Under the pieces are notes generated by a model. It did no database searches and was not told the DNA's origin. It was given only the letters and a program-made list of their open reading frames with translations. A stretch of DNA of 64,000 nucleotides from an uncultured Bacilli bacterium (GTDB taxonomy: Bacteria; Bacillota_I; Bacilli_A; RF39; UBA660): NCBI GenBank assembly GCA_934190785.1, contig CAKPTA010000001.1:124001-188000 (forward strand), written 5' to 3'. The position numbers were made by a program, and so were the translations under genes. This document shows positions 15,256-24,260 of the stretch, piece after piece; the first letter of the stretch is position 1; every line of letters begins with the position of its first letter.

Positions 15256-16998
15256 ATGAATTTAAAGGATTTATATATTAATTTTTTTGTAAGTAAAGGA
15301 CATGTTCAAATACCAAGTGCACCAGTTGTACCTGAAAATGATCCATCTGTTTTATTTAATACTGCAGGAATGCAACCACTTGTACCGTATTTAATGGGTG
15401 AAGTTCATCCATATGGGACACGCCTTTGTGATTATCAAAAATGTGTTCGAACAAATGATTTAGAAGAAATTGGTGATACAACGCATCATACTTTTTTTGA
15501 AATGCTTGGTAATTGGAGTTTAGGAGACTATTTTAAAGAAGAAGCAATTTCTTGGAGTTTTGAATTTTTAACAAGTGTTTTAAAAATACCAGTTGAAAGA
15601 CTAGCTGTTACGGTATTTGGTGGTAATGAATATATTGATTTTGATAAAGAGTCTTATAATAAGTGGTTATCACTTGGAATTAAAGAATCTAGAATTGCTA
15701 AGACTAGTGATGATAATTTTTGGATAGCAGGAGAAGCAGGACCTTGTGGACCTGACACAGAAATATTTTATTGGCGTAGCGATGATGAAATTCCTGATAC
15801 TTTTGATACTGAAGATGATAGATGGGTTGAAATATGGAATAATGTTTTTATGGCATACAATAAAAGCCTAGAGGGTGTTATTACTGATTTACCAAAGAAG
15901 AATGTAGATACTGGTATGGGTGTTGAGAGAGTAACAGCAATTTTAGAGGGTGTAGATGATAATTATTTATCTTCTATATGGCGTGATGTTATAAGTTTAA
16001 TAGAAAATATTTCTGGACTTTCTTATAATGGTAATGAAAAAAGTATGCGTGTTATAGCTGATCACATTAGAACAGCGGTATTTATTGCAGCTGATCCTGC
16101 TGGTATTAAGCCAAGTAATACAGATCAAGGTTATATTTTAAGAAGATTAATAAGACGTGCGATTAGACATGCAAAGAAACTTAATATTGATATTAATAGT
16201 AATTGGGAAAGTGAAATAGCTAAATTAATTATCGATAAATATAAAAAATATTATAGTGAAATTGAGAGTAATAAAAATGTTGTTTTAGATGTTTTAAAAC
16301 AAGAAAAAGAAAAATTTAATCGTACACTTGAAAAGGGACTTAGGGAATTTGAAAAAGTAAGTAATACAGATATTGACGCTAATGTTGCTTTTCATCTTTA
16401 TGATACTTATGGCTTTCCAATCGAACTTACTTTAGAGCTTGCATCTGAAAAAAATCTTAAAGTAGATGTTGAGGGCTTCAAAGAAAAATTTAGGGCTCAT
16501 CAAGAATTATCTCGTACAGCTTCTAAAGGAAAATTTAAAGGTGGACTTGCTGGAAATAGTGAAATAGAAATTAAGTATCATACAGCAACACATTTACTTA
16601 ATGCTGCTTTAAAAGTCGTTTTAGGAAGCGATGTTCATCAAAAAGGTTCAAATATAACTGATGAGAGAATGCGTTTTGATTTTTCTTGTGATCACAAGTT
16701 AACAGATGAAGAGAAAAAAGCGGCTGAAGATTTAGTAAATAAATGGATTAGTGAGGCTATTCCTGTTACAAAGAAGGAAATGTCTAAGGAAGAAGCAATT
16801 AAATCAGGTGCAGAATGTATGTTTATTGAAAAATATCCAGATGTTGTAACTGTATATAGTATAGGCGATGTCTCACATGAACTATGTGGAGGTCCACATG
16901 TTAAAAACACAAGTGAACTTGGGCACTTCAAAATAAAGAAAGAAGAAGCAAGTAGTGCTGGTGTTCGTAGAATTAAAGCAATTTTAGAAGATGCATAA
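15256..16998 (+). CDS. alaS: Alanyl-tRNA synthetase, compact form lacking C-Ala
   Basis: This 580-residue AlaRS is far shorter than the usual ~870. The class II catalytic domain is complete (LFNTAGMQPLVPYLMG, RTNDLEEIG, TFFEMLGNWSLGDYF, GMGVERV, ADHIRTAVF). The editing domain core is present with zinc ligands HTATH at residues 442-446 and CGGPH at 544-548. The linker between them is about 100 residues shorter than usual, and the C-terminal C-Ala domain is absent. The gene ends naturally with a terminator, so this is not a frameshift. It follows the kinase pair by 4 bp. It probably acts as the cell's AlaRS; whether another copy exists cannot be seen. Confidence 0.95.
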   Translation: MNLKDLYINFFVSKGHVQIPSAPVVPENDPSVLFNTAGMQPLVPYLMGEVHPYGTRLCDYQKCVRTNDLEEIGDTTHHTFFEMLGNWSLGDYFKEEAISWSFEFLTSVLKIPVERLAVTVFGGNEYIDFDKESYNKWLSLGIKESRIAKTSDDNFWIAGEAGPCGPDTEIFYWRSDDEIPDTFDTEDDRWVEIWNNVFMAYNKSLEGVITDLPKKNVDTGMGVERVTAILEGVDDNYLSSIWRDVISLIENISGLSYNGNEKSMRVIADHIRTAVFIAADPAGIKPSNTDQGYILRRLIRRAIRHAKKLNIDINSNWESEIAKLIIDKYKKYYSEIESNKNVVLDVLKQEKEKFNRTLEKGLREFEKVSNTDIDANVAFHLYDTYGFPIELTLELASEKNLKVDVEGFKEKFRAHQELSRTASKGKFKGGLAGNSEIEIKYHTATHLLNAALKVVLGSDVHQKGSNITDERMRFDFSCDHKLTDEEKKAAEDLVNKWISEAIPVTKKEMSKEEAIKSGAECMFIEKYPDVVTVYSIGDVSHELCGGPHVKNTSELGHFKIKKEEASSAGVRRIKAILEDA

Positions 16999-17010
16999 GC
17001 ATCTTTTTTT
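16989..17010 (+). terminator. Intrinsic terminator after alaS
   Basis: AGATGC pairs with GCATCT across a 4-nt loop, then T7. The alaS stop codon lies in the hairpin. Confidence 0.8.
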
Positions 17011-17047
17011 CGTATCCTCAATATGATATAATTTATATGGTGATACT

Positions 17048-17260
17048 ATGGAATTTTTAAATATAACAATTGATGGTAAAAGATACGATTATGTAACATC
17101 TATAAATTATAATTCAAAATCATATGTAGCACTCGCTAATGCGGATGTTATAACTATAAGTGAATATGATATTGTTGATGGGAAACTTATTTTGTATCAA
17201 ATCAGCGATGATGTATTTAAAAGTGTGAGTGAGGTGATGTGCTTAAATGATAAAGTATAA
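17048..17260 (+). CDS. Small DUF1292-like protein
   Basis: This 70-residue protein resembles the DUF1292 (YrzB) family also found at 20316: a strand IDGKRYDYVTSINYNSKSYVAL, then DIVDGKLILYQISDD. The match is weak, but the fold pattern and length fit. It has its own extended -10 (TGATATAAT at 17024-17032) and a GGTGAT ribosome site. It overlaps the start of the lytic transglycosylase-like gene by 14 bp, implying translational coupling. The function is unknown. Confidence 0.6.
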   Translation: MEFLNITIDGKRYDYVTSINYNSKSYVALANADVITISEYDIVDGKLILYQISDDVFKSVSEVMCLNDKV

Positions 17261-18431
17261 ATTTTATGTTGATAATGATGGCACTTTAAACTGCCTAAAA
17301 AGTGATTCCATAAAAAATGAGAAAATGGAACCAGAAAAAGCTATTCAATTATTTAAGAAATTTGACAAAAAATCATTTACTCATGTTGATATAAGTTCTA
17401 GAAATATGATTTTTAAAGTTGATAATGTAGAAATTCACTTTATAAATTATCTAGAAATAATTTCTGAATATAATTTTTATTTATCAAACACTTTACCTAA
17501 AATAGAGAGGTTACTTAATCGTAATCAAAAGAAAAAACATAGTAATAAGCGCCTTCATAATTTGAAATTAGCAGGTATTGGCGTTACTGTTGGCTCACTT
17601 GCAATGTGCTCTTTAGTAATGAACTATAATGCTAAAAAAAGTAACTTTGTTAATAATAATATTGATGAAATATTATTGGATGATAGTGATACAAAAGAGA
17701 ATAATTATGATTTAGGTGATAATGTTAAAATTAATGAAAATATAGTTGATAAAGAACAGGATGTAACACATATTGATTATGAGAGCGAGAGATATTCAAA
17801 GACAGGTGAATATGCGTATAATCTTTATTACGAAACTATTTTGCCTTATGCTTGTGAGTGGGGAATTTCGCCTGAACTTGTAATGGCAATTTTAACACAG
17901 GAAAGTGCAGGTAAAAATTCTAATTTAATGCAAATAGAATTTTCGGCCTGGGAAGATCAAGTTCTTAAAGTATATAATTTTGATAGTAATGAAAATAAAA
18001 AATATGTTTTAACTAATGATCCTAAAAAATATAATGGTAAAGATATTATTTGTATTAGTGAAGAATAATTAAATAATCCAAGAATTAATATATCTGTTGG
18101 ATGCATTCTTTTAACTGAAGCTATGAAAAGTATGCATTATCATATTGGAGCTGGAATTCAGTGCTATAATTTTGGCGTTGGTAATATGCGTAAAGTTTTA
18201 GAAAAAACAAGTAGTGAAACTAAAGAGAGTATTGATGAAATTTTATCTTCACAAAAAAATCTTGATTTTACTAATTATACAAATATTATTAAAGCTGGAG
18301 ATAAGGATTATTTAAAACATGTTTTAAGGTATTTAAGTGACTATGATGATGGTATTAAAATAAAATATGTAGATGATAGTGGTAATATATGTGAGAATAA
18401 TGTAACAATATTACCAAGTAAAACAAAGTAA
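17247..18431 (+). pseudogene. Lytic-transglycosylase-like gene interrupted by an in-frame stop
   Basis: The reading frame from ATG 17247 to TAA 18431 is continuous except for one TAA at 18066-18068 (codon 274). The first part has a membrane anchor (GIGVTVGSLAMCSLVM, residues ~110-130) and the start of an SLT-type lysozyme fold (WGISPELVMAILTQESAG, with the presumed catalytic Glu near residue 219, then LMQIE). The part after the stop continues the same fold (TEAMKSMHYHIGAGIQCYNFGVGN). Both halves are in the same frame, so a single nonsense change, readthrough or sequencing error explains it. If intact it would cleave peptidoglycan outside the membrane. GAGGTGATG supports the start. Confidence 0.75.
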
Positions 18432-18442
18432 GGAGTGGTAAT

Positions 18443-19561
18443 ATGAGTATTAGTAAAAATATGACTAGATGTGAAAATAGTTTGAGTAAGTATGCTTGTA
18501 AAAGTAAAGAAGCAATTCGTATTTATCCTGTAAAAGAAGATATTCGTCCACCATTTTTTCATGATATAGATAGAATTATTTATTCTCTAGCATATACTCG
18601 TTATATTGATAAGACACAAGTATTTAGTTTAAATGAAAATGATCATATAAGTAGAAGAATGATTCATGTTCAATTTGTAAGTAAAATAGCAAAAACAATT
18701 GGGAGGGCGCTTGCTTTAAACGAAGATTTGATTGAAGCTATTGCTCTAGGTCATGATCTTGGACATGTACCTTTTGGACATGTTGGAGAAAGAATTTTGA
18801 GTAATCTTAGTTTTTCTTATAATCACACCTATTTCAATCATAATATTCAAAGTGTTCGTCAGTTAATGGTTTTAGAAAATCACGGTAGGGGATGTAATAT
18901 AACACTTCAAGTTTTAGATGGAATAATGTGTCATAATGGAGAATTTTTAGAGGGAAAGTATTATCCTAAAAAGAAAACTTTAGAAGAATTTTTAGCTGAA
19001 TATAATGATAGTTATACGAAAGAAGATATTATAAATAGACTTGTTCCTTCAACTCTTGAAGGATGTGTTGTTAGAATTAGTGATATGATAGGTTATATTG
19101 GACGTGATATCGAAGATGCTATTTTGCTTGGCGTTTTAAAAAGAGAAGACTTACCGGTAGAAATTACAAAAATTTTAGGAAATACGAATCGTGATATTAT
19201 AAATAGTATTACATTAGATATAATAAAAAATAGTGAAGGTAAAAATTATATCTGTATGAGTTCTAATGTATATAAAGCTTTACGTGATTTAAAGGCGTTT
19301 AATGCAAATGAAATATATGCAAAGGCAAACACAAAAGAACAAATTGCTAAATATGAAGAAATGTTTAAAACTGTCTTTACAACTTATCTTAATGATTTAG
19401 AAGTACAAAATAGATCTAGTGATATATTTACTTATTTTTTGAATGATATGGATTTAGAATATTTTGCTAAAACAGATAACGTTCAAATGGTTGTTGACTA
19501 TATTGCTGGTATGACAGATGACTTTTTTGTACATCAGTATGAGAAAATTAAAAATTCATAA
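18443..19561 (+). CDS. HD-domain dNTP triphosphohydrolase-like protein
   Basis: This 372-residue protein is related to deoxyguanosinetriphosphate triphosphohydrolase. It has HDIDRIIYSLAYTRYIDKTQVF near the N-terminus, HVQFVSKIAKTIGR, the HD motif LGHDLGHVPFGHVGE, and a later Asp in RISDMIGYIGRDIEDA, in the order expected for metal ligands of Dgt enzymes. It probably hydrolyses dNTPs to nucleosides and triphosphate. The start has an AAGGAGTGGT ribosome site, and it follows the broken lytic transglycosylase gene by 11 bp. The assignment to Dgt rather than another HD phosphohydrolase is fairly firm. Confidence 0.85.
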   Translation: MSISKNMTRCENSLSKYACKSKEAIRIYPVKEDIRPPFFHDIDRIIYSLAYTRYIDKTQVFSLNENDHISRRMIHVQFVSKIAKTIGRALALNEDLIEAIALGHDLGHVPFGHVGERILSNLSFSYNHTYFNHNIQSVRQLMVLENHGRGCNITLQVLDGIMCHNGEFLEGKYYPKKKTLEEFLAEYNDSYTKEDIINRLVPSTLEGCVVRISDMIGYIGRDIEDAILLGVLKREDLPVEITKILGNTNRDIINSITLDIIKNSEGKNYICMSSNVYKALRDLKAFNANEIYAKANTKEQIAKYEEMFKTVFTTYLNDLEVQNRSSDIFTYFLNDMDLEYFAKTDNVQMVVDYIAGMTDDFFVHQYEKIKNS

Positions 19562-19575
19562 ATTATGATATAGAA

Positions 19576-19604
19576 TTGCTTAAATGAAAAAAGCATGTTA
19601 CAAT
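19576..19604 (+). promoter_or_regulatory. Promoter of the ireB-ruvX-yrzB-mltG-trmR operon
   Basis: TTGCTT (19576-19581) and TACAAT (19599-19604) are 17 nt apart, with an extended TGT before the -10. Confidence 0.65.
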
Positions 19605-19642
19605 ATAAATGTATTGATATATGATAATCGGATGGTGATAGC

Positions 19643-19894
19643 ATGAATAATTTAGATGAAACAAAAATCTATAATGCAAGTGATGTAGAGAATGCTTACA
19701 TTTTACACGAATTAAAAGAGATTAGTGATATTCTAAAAGAAAGAGGTTATAATCCTATTCATCAGTTAGTTGGATATATGCTAAGTGGGGACCTAGGTTA
19801 TATAACAAGTTATAAAAATGCTAGAGGAAGAATTATGCAACTAGATAGAATAAAACTACTAGAAGCTATGGTTAAAAACAGCTTGGAATTATGA
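19643..19894 (+). CDS. ireB: IreB family regulatory phosphoprotein
   Basis: This 83-residue protein is the conserved IreB/YrzL (DUF965) family. HQLVGYMLSGDLGYITSYKNARG is the family signature, preceded by Thr/Tyr residues in ETKIYNASDVENAY, where Enterococcus IreB is phosphorylated by the kinase IreK. It thereby modulates cephalosporin tolerance. The ireB-ruvX-DUF1292-mltG order is conserved in Bacillota. It overlaps ruvX by 4 bp (ATGA). The start has a GGATGGTGAT ribosome site. No IreK-type kinase is in this window. Confidence 0.93.
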   Translation: MNNLDETKIYNASDVENAYILHELKEISDILKERGYNPIHQLVGYMLSGDLGYITSYKNARGRIMQLDRIKLLEAMVKNSLEL

Positions 19895-20319
19895 GATATT
19901 TAGGCCTTGATTTAGGAACTAGAACTCTTGGAATATCGTTATCTGATACTTCTCTTACAATAGCAACTCCATATACTGTTTTAAGATTTAATGATGGATG
20001 CTATGAAGATACATTCCCTGATATTAAAAAAATTGTGGATGAGTATGGTATCAAAAAAATCATTTTAGGTTTTCCTAAAAATATGAATAATACAGTTGGA
20101 GATAGAGGTACAACAACTATACTATATAAAGAGAAACTTGAAAAATATTTGAATCTTGAAGTTGTTCTTCAAGACGAAAGATTATCGACAGTAGAAGCTA
20201 CACACTACATGATACAAGCTGATATTTCTAGAAAAAAAAGAAAGAAAAAAATAGATAGCTTAGCTGCTAATATCATATTACAAACATATTTAGATAAAGA
20301 GAAAGGACTAAAAAAATGA
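19891..20319 (+). CDS. ruvX: RuvX/YqgF Holliday-junction-resolvase-like protein
   Basis: This 142-residue RNase H-fold protein begins YLGLDLGTRTLGISLSD, the first acidic strand of YqgF nucleases. VVLQDERLSTVEA holds the conserved DERxST motif and KIDSLAANIILQTYLD the last acidic residue. YqgF was proposed as a Holliday-junction resolvase and is also linked to pre-16S rRNA processing. It is joined by ATGA overlaps to ireB and to the next gene, so all three are translationally coupled. The length and motif set are normal. Confidence 0.95.
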   Translation: MRYLGLDLGTRTLGISLSDTSLTIATPYTVLRFNDGCYEDTFPDIKKIVDEYGIKKIILGFPKNMNNTVGDRGTTTILYKEKLEKYLNLEVVLQDERLSTVEATHYMIQADISRKKRKKKIDSLAANIILQTYLDKEKGLKK

Positions 20320-20606
20320 AAGAAGAATTAGTAAAATTTAAAGTATTTGATGAAGATGGTAAGGAAGTAGAGTGCGAAGTATTATTTACTTTTGATTCTG
20401 ATGAAACAAATAAAAGTTATATGGTGTATACTGATAATACTGTTGATGAAGATGGTAATACACGTGTTTATGCATCAATTTACAATCCAGAAGCAGATGA
20501 AGTTAAATTGGAACCAATTGAGACAGATAAAGAATGGAAAATTATCGAAACAATTTTAAATGAAATACAAGATTCTGTTAAAGATGGAGAGGAAAGCGAG
20601 CAATAA
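20316..20606 (+). CDS. yrzB: DUF1292 family protein (YrzB-like)
   Basis: This 96-residue acidic protein is in the DUF1292 family, which always sits after ireB and ruvX in Bacillota. The typical pattern is visible: FKVFDEDGKEVECEVLFTFDSDETNKSYMVYTD, then VYASIYNPEADEVKLEPI and a final acidic helix (WKIIETILNEIQD). No biochemical role is established for the family. It overlaps ruvX by 4 bp. Its stop codon lies in the loop of a small hairpin (GCGAGC with GCTCGT) just before mltG, which might slow or weakly end transcription. Confidence 0.9.
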   Translation: MKEELVKFKVFDEDGKEVECEVLFTFDSDETNKSYMVYTDNTVDEDGNTRVYASIYNPEADEVKLEPIETDKEWKIIETILNEIQDSVKDGEESEQ

Positions 20607-20622
20607 TAGCTCGTCTTTGTAT

Positions 20623-21693
20623 ATGAAGAAGTATAATTCACTTTTGAAAATTATTGTTACATTTATAATTAGTATTTTAATGTTTTTATATATTCTATAT
20701 CACTTTTTATTATCTAGTCCTTCTAGTAATAAGAATATTATTTCTTTTGAAGTAAAGTCAGGTGATAGTCTTCTTACTATTGCAGATGAATTAAAAGACT
20801 CAGGACTTATTAGGTCTAAGCTTGCTTATAAGTTATACATTAAATTTCATAAAGTAAGTGGCCTAGAAGCTGGTGTTTATGAACTTACGCCTAATATGGA
20901 TGTTGTTGCTTTAACTAAAACTTTATCGGGAAAAAGTAAGAATACAAATAATATAAAAATAACATTTAAAGAAGGCATAAATATGCGAGCTGTTGCAGCT
21001 TTAATTGAAAAGAATACTAATTATAGTGAAGAAGATGTATATGATCTTTTATCTGATGATGAATTTCTTAATGAATTAATTGAAAAGTATTGGTTTTTAA
21101 CAGATGAAATAAAAAATAAAAATATATATTATTCTCTTGAAGGATATTTATTTCCAAATACATATGAGTTTAAAAAAGATGCTACTTTAGAAGAAATGTT
21201 TATTACGCTTTTAAACGAAACAGATAAAGTATTAAGTAAATATAAAAGCGATATTAATAAGAGTTCTTATTCTATCCATGAACTTTTAACACTAGCTTCT
21301 ATAGTTGAGCTTGAAGCAAGTAGAGATGTTGATAGAGCGTCAGTAGCAGGTGTATTTTATAATCGTTTAGAGAATAATTGGTCACTAGGAAGTGATGTTA
21401 CAACTTATTATGCGGCTCGTGTTGATATGAGTGAACGTGATTTATATGTATCTGAATTAAATGATTATAATGCTTATAACACAAGAAGTAGTAAAATGGC
21501 TGGTAAACTTCCTGTTGGACCAATTTGTAATCCTAGTGAAGAATCAATTCTAGCAGCGATTAATCCAGTGAGTCATAATTACTTTTATTTTGTTGCTGAT
21601 AAAAATAAAAAGACTTATTTTTCACGTACTTCAAGTGAGCATGCAAAAACAATAAGTGAGTTAAAGGAAGCGGGATTATGGTACGAATACTAG
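20623..21693 (+). CDS. mltG: Endolytic transglycosylase MltG
   Basis: This ~356-residue protein is anchored by one N-terminal helix (LLKIIVTFIISILMFLYILY) and carries the YceG-like domain outside the membrane. It first has a LysM-like subdomain (VKSGDSLLTIADELKDSGLI) and then the catalytic block LASIVELEASRDVDRASVAGVFYNRL, whose Glu is the presumed general acid, then LPVGPICNPSEESILAA. MltG cuts nascent peptidoglycan glycan strands. The start is uncertain: ATG 20623 gives the best anchor but has no clear ribosome site, and in-frame ATGs exist at 20560 and 20584. Its 3' end overlaps trmR by 16 bp. Confidence 0.92.
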   Translation: MKKYNSLLKIIVTFIISILMFLYILYHFLLSSPSSNKNIISFEVKSGDSLLTIADELKDSGLIRSKLAYKLYIKFHKVSGLEAGVYELTPNMDVVALTKTLSGKSKNTNNIKITFKEGINMRAVAALIEKNTNYSEEDVYDLLSDDEFLNELIEKYWFLTDEIKNKNIYYSLEGYLFPNTYEFKKDATLEEMFITLLNETDKVLSKYKSDINKSSYSIHELLTLASIVELEASRDVDRASVAGVFYNRLENNWSLGSDVTTYYAARVDMSERDLYVSELNDYNAYNTRSSKMAGKLPVGPICNPSEESILAAINPVSHNYFYFVADKNKKTYFSRTSSEHAKTISELKEAGLWYEY

Positions 21694-22259
21694 AAGAAAT
21701 GGAAGAATATGCAGCATTAAATAATATTCCTATTATGATGCCAGATGGTATAGAGTTTTTACTTGAATATATAAAAGAACATCATGTTAAGAATATTCTT
21801 GAGATAGGTAGCGCTATTGGATACTCTTCAATTAGGATGGCTAGTGTAGATGAAAGTATTAAAGTTACAACAATTGAAAGAGACGAAAAAAGATATGCGA
21901 TGGCTTTGAAAAATATCCATAAAGCTGGGTTAGATAATAGAATAGAAATAATAGCTGGAGATGCTCTAGAGACTAATATCGATTCTATATATGATTTAAT
22001 TTTTATTGATGCTGCCAAAGCGCAATATATTAAATTTTTTGAAAAATATAAGCATAATTTAAGTATGGATGGAGCAATTGTATCTGATAATTTAAATTTT
22101 CATGGATTAGTTCATGAAGACACCAGTACAATGAGTCGTAATGTTAGGGGACTTGTTAGAAAAATTAATTTGTATGTTGATTTTTTAACTAATAATGATG
22201 AATTTAAAACAGAATTTTATTCTATTGGTGATGGTATTGGAATAAGTACAAGAAAATAA
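21678..22259 (+). CDS. trmR: O-methyltransferase, TrmR-like (tRNA ho5U methylation)
   Basis: This 193-residue class I SAM methyltransferase has motif I ILEIGSAIGYSSIRMA, TIERDEKRYAMALKNI, and DLIFIDAAKAQYIKFFE with the metal-binding Asp, then SDNLNFHG. The family is the YrrM/O-methyltransferase-3 group, and in B. subtilis YrrM is TrmR, which methylates 5-hydroxyuridine at position 34 of tRNA. The proteins needed to make ho5U, TrhP1 and TrhP2, are encoded at 23400 and 24247, supporting this role. It overlaps mltG by 16 bp. Its stop codon lies in the loop of the downstream terminator. Confidence 0.88.
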   Translation: MVRILEEMEEYAALNNIPIMMPDGIEFLLEYIKEHHVKNILEIGSAIGYSSIRMASVDESIKVTTIERDEKRYAMALKNIHKAGLDNRIEIIAGDALETNIDSIYDLIFIDAAKAQYIKFFEKYKHNLSMDGAIVSDNLNFHGLVHEDTSTMSRNVRGLVRKINLYVDFLTNNDEFKTEFYSIGDGIGISTRK

Positions 22260-22276
22260 CTTGTACTTTTCTTTTT
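22244..22276 (+). terminator. Intrinsic terminator after trmR
   Basis: AAGTACAAG pairs with CTTGTACTT over a 7-nt loop holding the trmR stop codon, then a T-rich run. The descending arm also holds the -35 of the next promoter. Confidence 0.8.
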
Positions 22277-22288
22277 CTGTGATATAAT
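22261..22288 (+). promoter_or_regulatory. Promoter overlapping the trmR terminator
   Basis: TTGTAC (22261-22266) and TATAAT (22283-22288) are 16 nt apart, with an extended TGA. The -35 lies within the terminator stem. Confidence 0.6.
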
Positions 22289-22311
22289 AAAAGACCAAAT
22301 GAGGGGTTATT

Positions 22312-23370
22312 ATGGAGTATAGTTTTGATAAAAATGAATTAAAAAGTAAACTAAAAGAAAGTAAAAGATTATATAAAAATGGAATTATAACACAAAATGA
22401 ATATAACATACTTATGCGTCAAATTAAAATGTTATTAGGTCATGTAAAAAAAGAAAAGAGTAGTTTTCCTTCATTAAAAGAAAAGCTAACAAAAATAAAT
22501 AATATGCTTGTTTATTATGATCAAATGTTAACTGATGATAGCGTGACTACATTAGAAACATTAGTAGATAATGTTTTAGATGATGAAATTCCAAAACCTA
22601 AAGAGATATCTTATCCAGTAGGAAATGAAGAACTTCTTAAATTAGTGCTGGATTTATATAAAGAGGTAAGCAGTGATGATAGTGATTTTTTAAGTGAGTT
22701 AGCAAATAATGGTAAACTTGAAATATCTCTTCCAAAATATAGTTTTGATATGACTTCAATAACACAACTTCTATATTATAATGATTTCTATATAAGAATT
22801 GTACGTAGTAATACAGTTTATGATGCTTGTAGTATCGCTCATGAATTTAGACATATTTTAGATCGTAAAAATACAACTAAAATTGAAGGTAATGTTTTAA
22901 GCGAGATTAATCCTATTTTTATGGAACTTTATTTTAATTCTAAATTATATAAAGAAAATAATACTTTTGGAGAAGCTATTATAGATAGACTATATGATAA
23001 TTATAAAATGGCTAGTAATATTAACGCTTTTCTAGCTCTTCTTAATTGTAGATATAATATAGCTCCTGCAACTGATGATATTATTTATGAGTGTTTTAAT
23101 TGTAGTAATGAGTTAGAGCTTCTAGATATTATTGATGATTTATCAAGTGGTTTGTTCTGTTTAAATTTTGATTATTTTATTGGTACAATAGGTGCTATAA
23201 ATATATATTATAAAGCGCTAGATAATATATATGATGCTTTAAAAATAGTAAATAAAATAGCTTATAATATATCTTCACCAATTGAACTTGATGATGTTTT
23301 AAAATATTTAGGTAGTGATTCTGTAGAGCAATATCATAATTTTGTAAATACATATGTTAAAAAGAAATAA
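22312..23370 (+). CDS. Putative cytosolic HExxH metalloprotein (family copy 3)
   Basis: This 352-residue protein is the third relative of the genes at 8665 and 9647. Its zinc motif IAHEFRHIL is near residues 182-186, followed about 20 residues on by LSEINPIFMELYF, giving the spaced Glu, and a C-terminal helix FIGTIGAINIYYKAL. It has an N-terminal charged extension (KLKESKRLYKNGIITQNEYNILM) absent from the other two. There is no export signal. It has its own promoter and a GAGGGG ribosome site and interrupts the trmR-trhP1 order seen in Bacillus, so it is likely an insertion. The function is unknown. Confidence 0.75.
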   Translation: MEYSFDKNELKSKLKESKRLYKNGIITQNEYNILMRQIKMLLGHVKKEKSSFPSLKEKLTKINNMLVYYDQMLTDDSVTTLETLVDNVLDDEIPKPKEISYPVGNEELLKLVLDLYKEVSSDDSDFLSELANNGKLEISLPKYSFDMTSITQLLYYNDFYIRIVRSNTVYDACSIAHEFRHILDRKNTTKIEGNVLSEINPIFMELYFNSKLYKENNTFGEAIIDRLYDNYKMASNINAFLALLNCRYNIAPATDDIIYECFNCSNELELLDIIDDLSSGLFCLNFDYFIGTIGAINIYYKALDNIYDALKIVNKIAYNISSPIELDDVLKYLGSDSVEQYHNFVNTYVKKK

Positions 23371-23399
23371 AAATGATATAATGGATTAGGAGTGATTTT

Positions 23400-24260
23400 A
23401 TGACAAAACTAATTACTATACCAACAAAGCAAAATTTAAGTAATATTGTAGAATATAGTGATGCTATATTAATTGGAATTGATAATTTATCGGTTAATGT
23501 TCCAGATACTTATAGTATTCATGAAGTAGAAGAGATTATTAAAAAATATAATCAAATAGAGTTTTTTGTAGCACTTAATAAAAATATGCATAAATGTGAT
23601 CTAGATAGCCTAAAAGACACTTTAATAAAACTAGATAAGATGAATATAGCAGGAATTTTTTATTATGATATAGCTGTTTTAGAATACAGAAACACTTTAA
23701 ATTTAAAGGTTCCTTTAGTATGGAGTCAAGAACATTTAACTACTAATTATGCGACTATGAATTATTGGTATAATGAAAATGTTAATTATACTTATGTATC
23801 TAGTGAAATAACACTAGATGAAATTATAGAAAATAGAAAAAATACAAAAATGAAACTTATTGTTCCTATTTTCGGGTATTTACCTATGTTTGTATCAAAA
23901 AGACATCTTGTAGAAAATTATTTAGAATATTTTAACCTTGATAAAAAGAGTAGCAAATATGAACTTGAGAAAGATTCAAAATTATATCCTGTTAGTATAA
24001 TATCTAATGATACTACTATATATTCATCACATATTTTAAATGGATTATCTGAACTTAAAGTTTTGGAAGAAAATAATATTGAATATGTGACACTTAATTC
24101 ATACAATATTGATACGTCTAAGTTTATTGATGTTTTAAAAATATATAAAAGCAGATTATATGAAAGTGAAAAGGAAATTGATATGGTGTTTGATAATTTA
24201 GATAAAGGATTTTTATATAAAGAAACGGTATATAGGGTGAAGAAGAATGAAAAGAAGTAA
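23400..24260 (+). CDS. trhP1: TrhP1-like U32 family protein (tRNA hydroxylation)
   Basis: This 286-residue protein corresponds in position to B. subtilis YrrN (TrhP1), the shorter partner of the U32 protein TrhP2. It keeps the barrel pattern of U32 proteins (IEFFVALNKNMHKCDLDSLKDTL, NIAGIFYYDIAVLEY, LVWSQEHLTTNYATMNYWY), but lacks the cysteine cluster of the full family. TrhP1/TrhP2 are needed for the prephenate-dependent route to 5-hydroxyuridine in tRNA. A TGATATAAT box and AGGAGTGAT ribosome site precede it, and it overlaps trhP2 by 14 bp. The symbol rests on synteny plus weak similarity. Confidence 0.75.
   Translation: MTKLITIPTKQNLSNIVEYSDAILIGIDNLSVNVPDTYSIHEVEEIIKKYNQIEFFVALNKNMHKCDLDSLKDTLIKLDKMNIAGIFYYDIAVLEYRNTLNLKVPLVWSQEHLTTNYATMNYWYNENVNYTYVSSEITLDEIIENRKNTKMKLIVPIFGYLPMFVSKRHLVENYLEYFNLDKKSSKYELEKDSKLYPVSIISNDTTIYSSHILNGLSELKVLEENNIEYVTLNSYNIDTSKFIDVLKIYKSRLYESEKEIDMVFDNLDKGFLYKETVYRVKKNEKK

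Noticed and set aside
18123..18431. Separate 102-residue gene
   Set aside because: It is in the same frame as the preceding lytic-transglycosylase-like gene and completes its domain, so it is treated as the downstream part of one broken gene.
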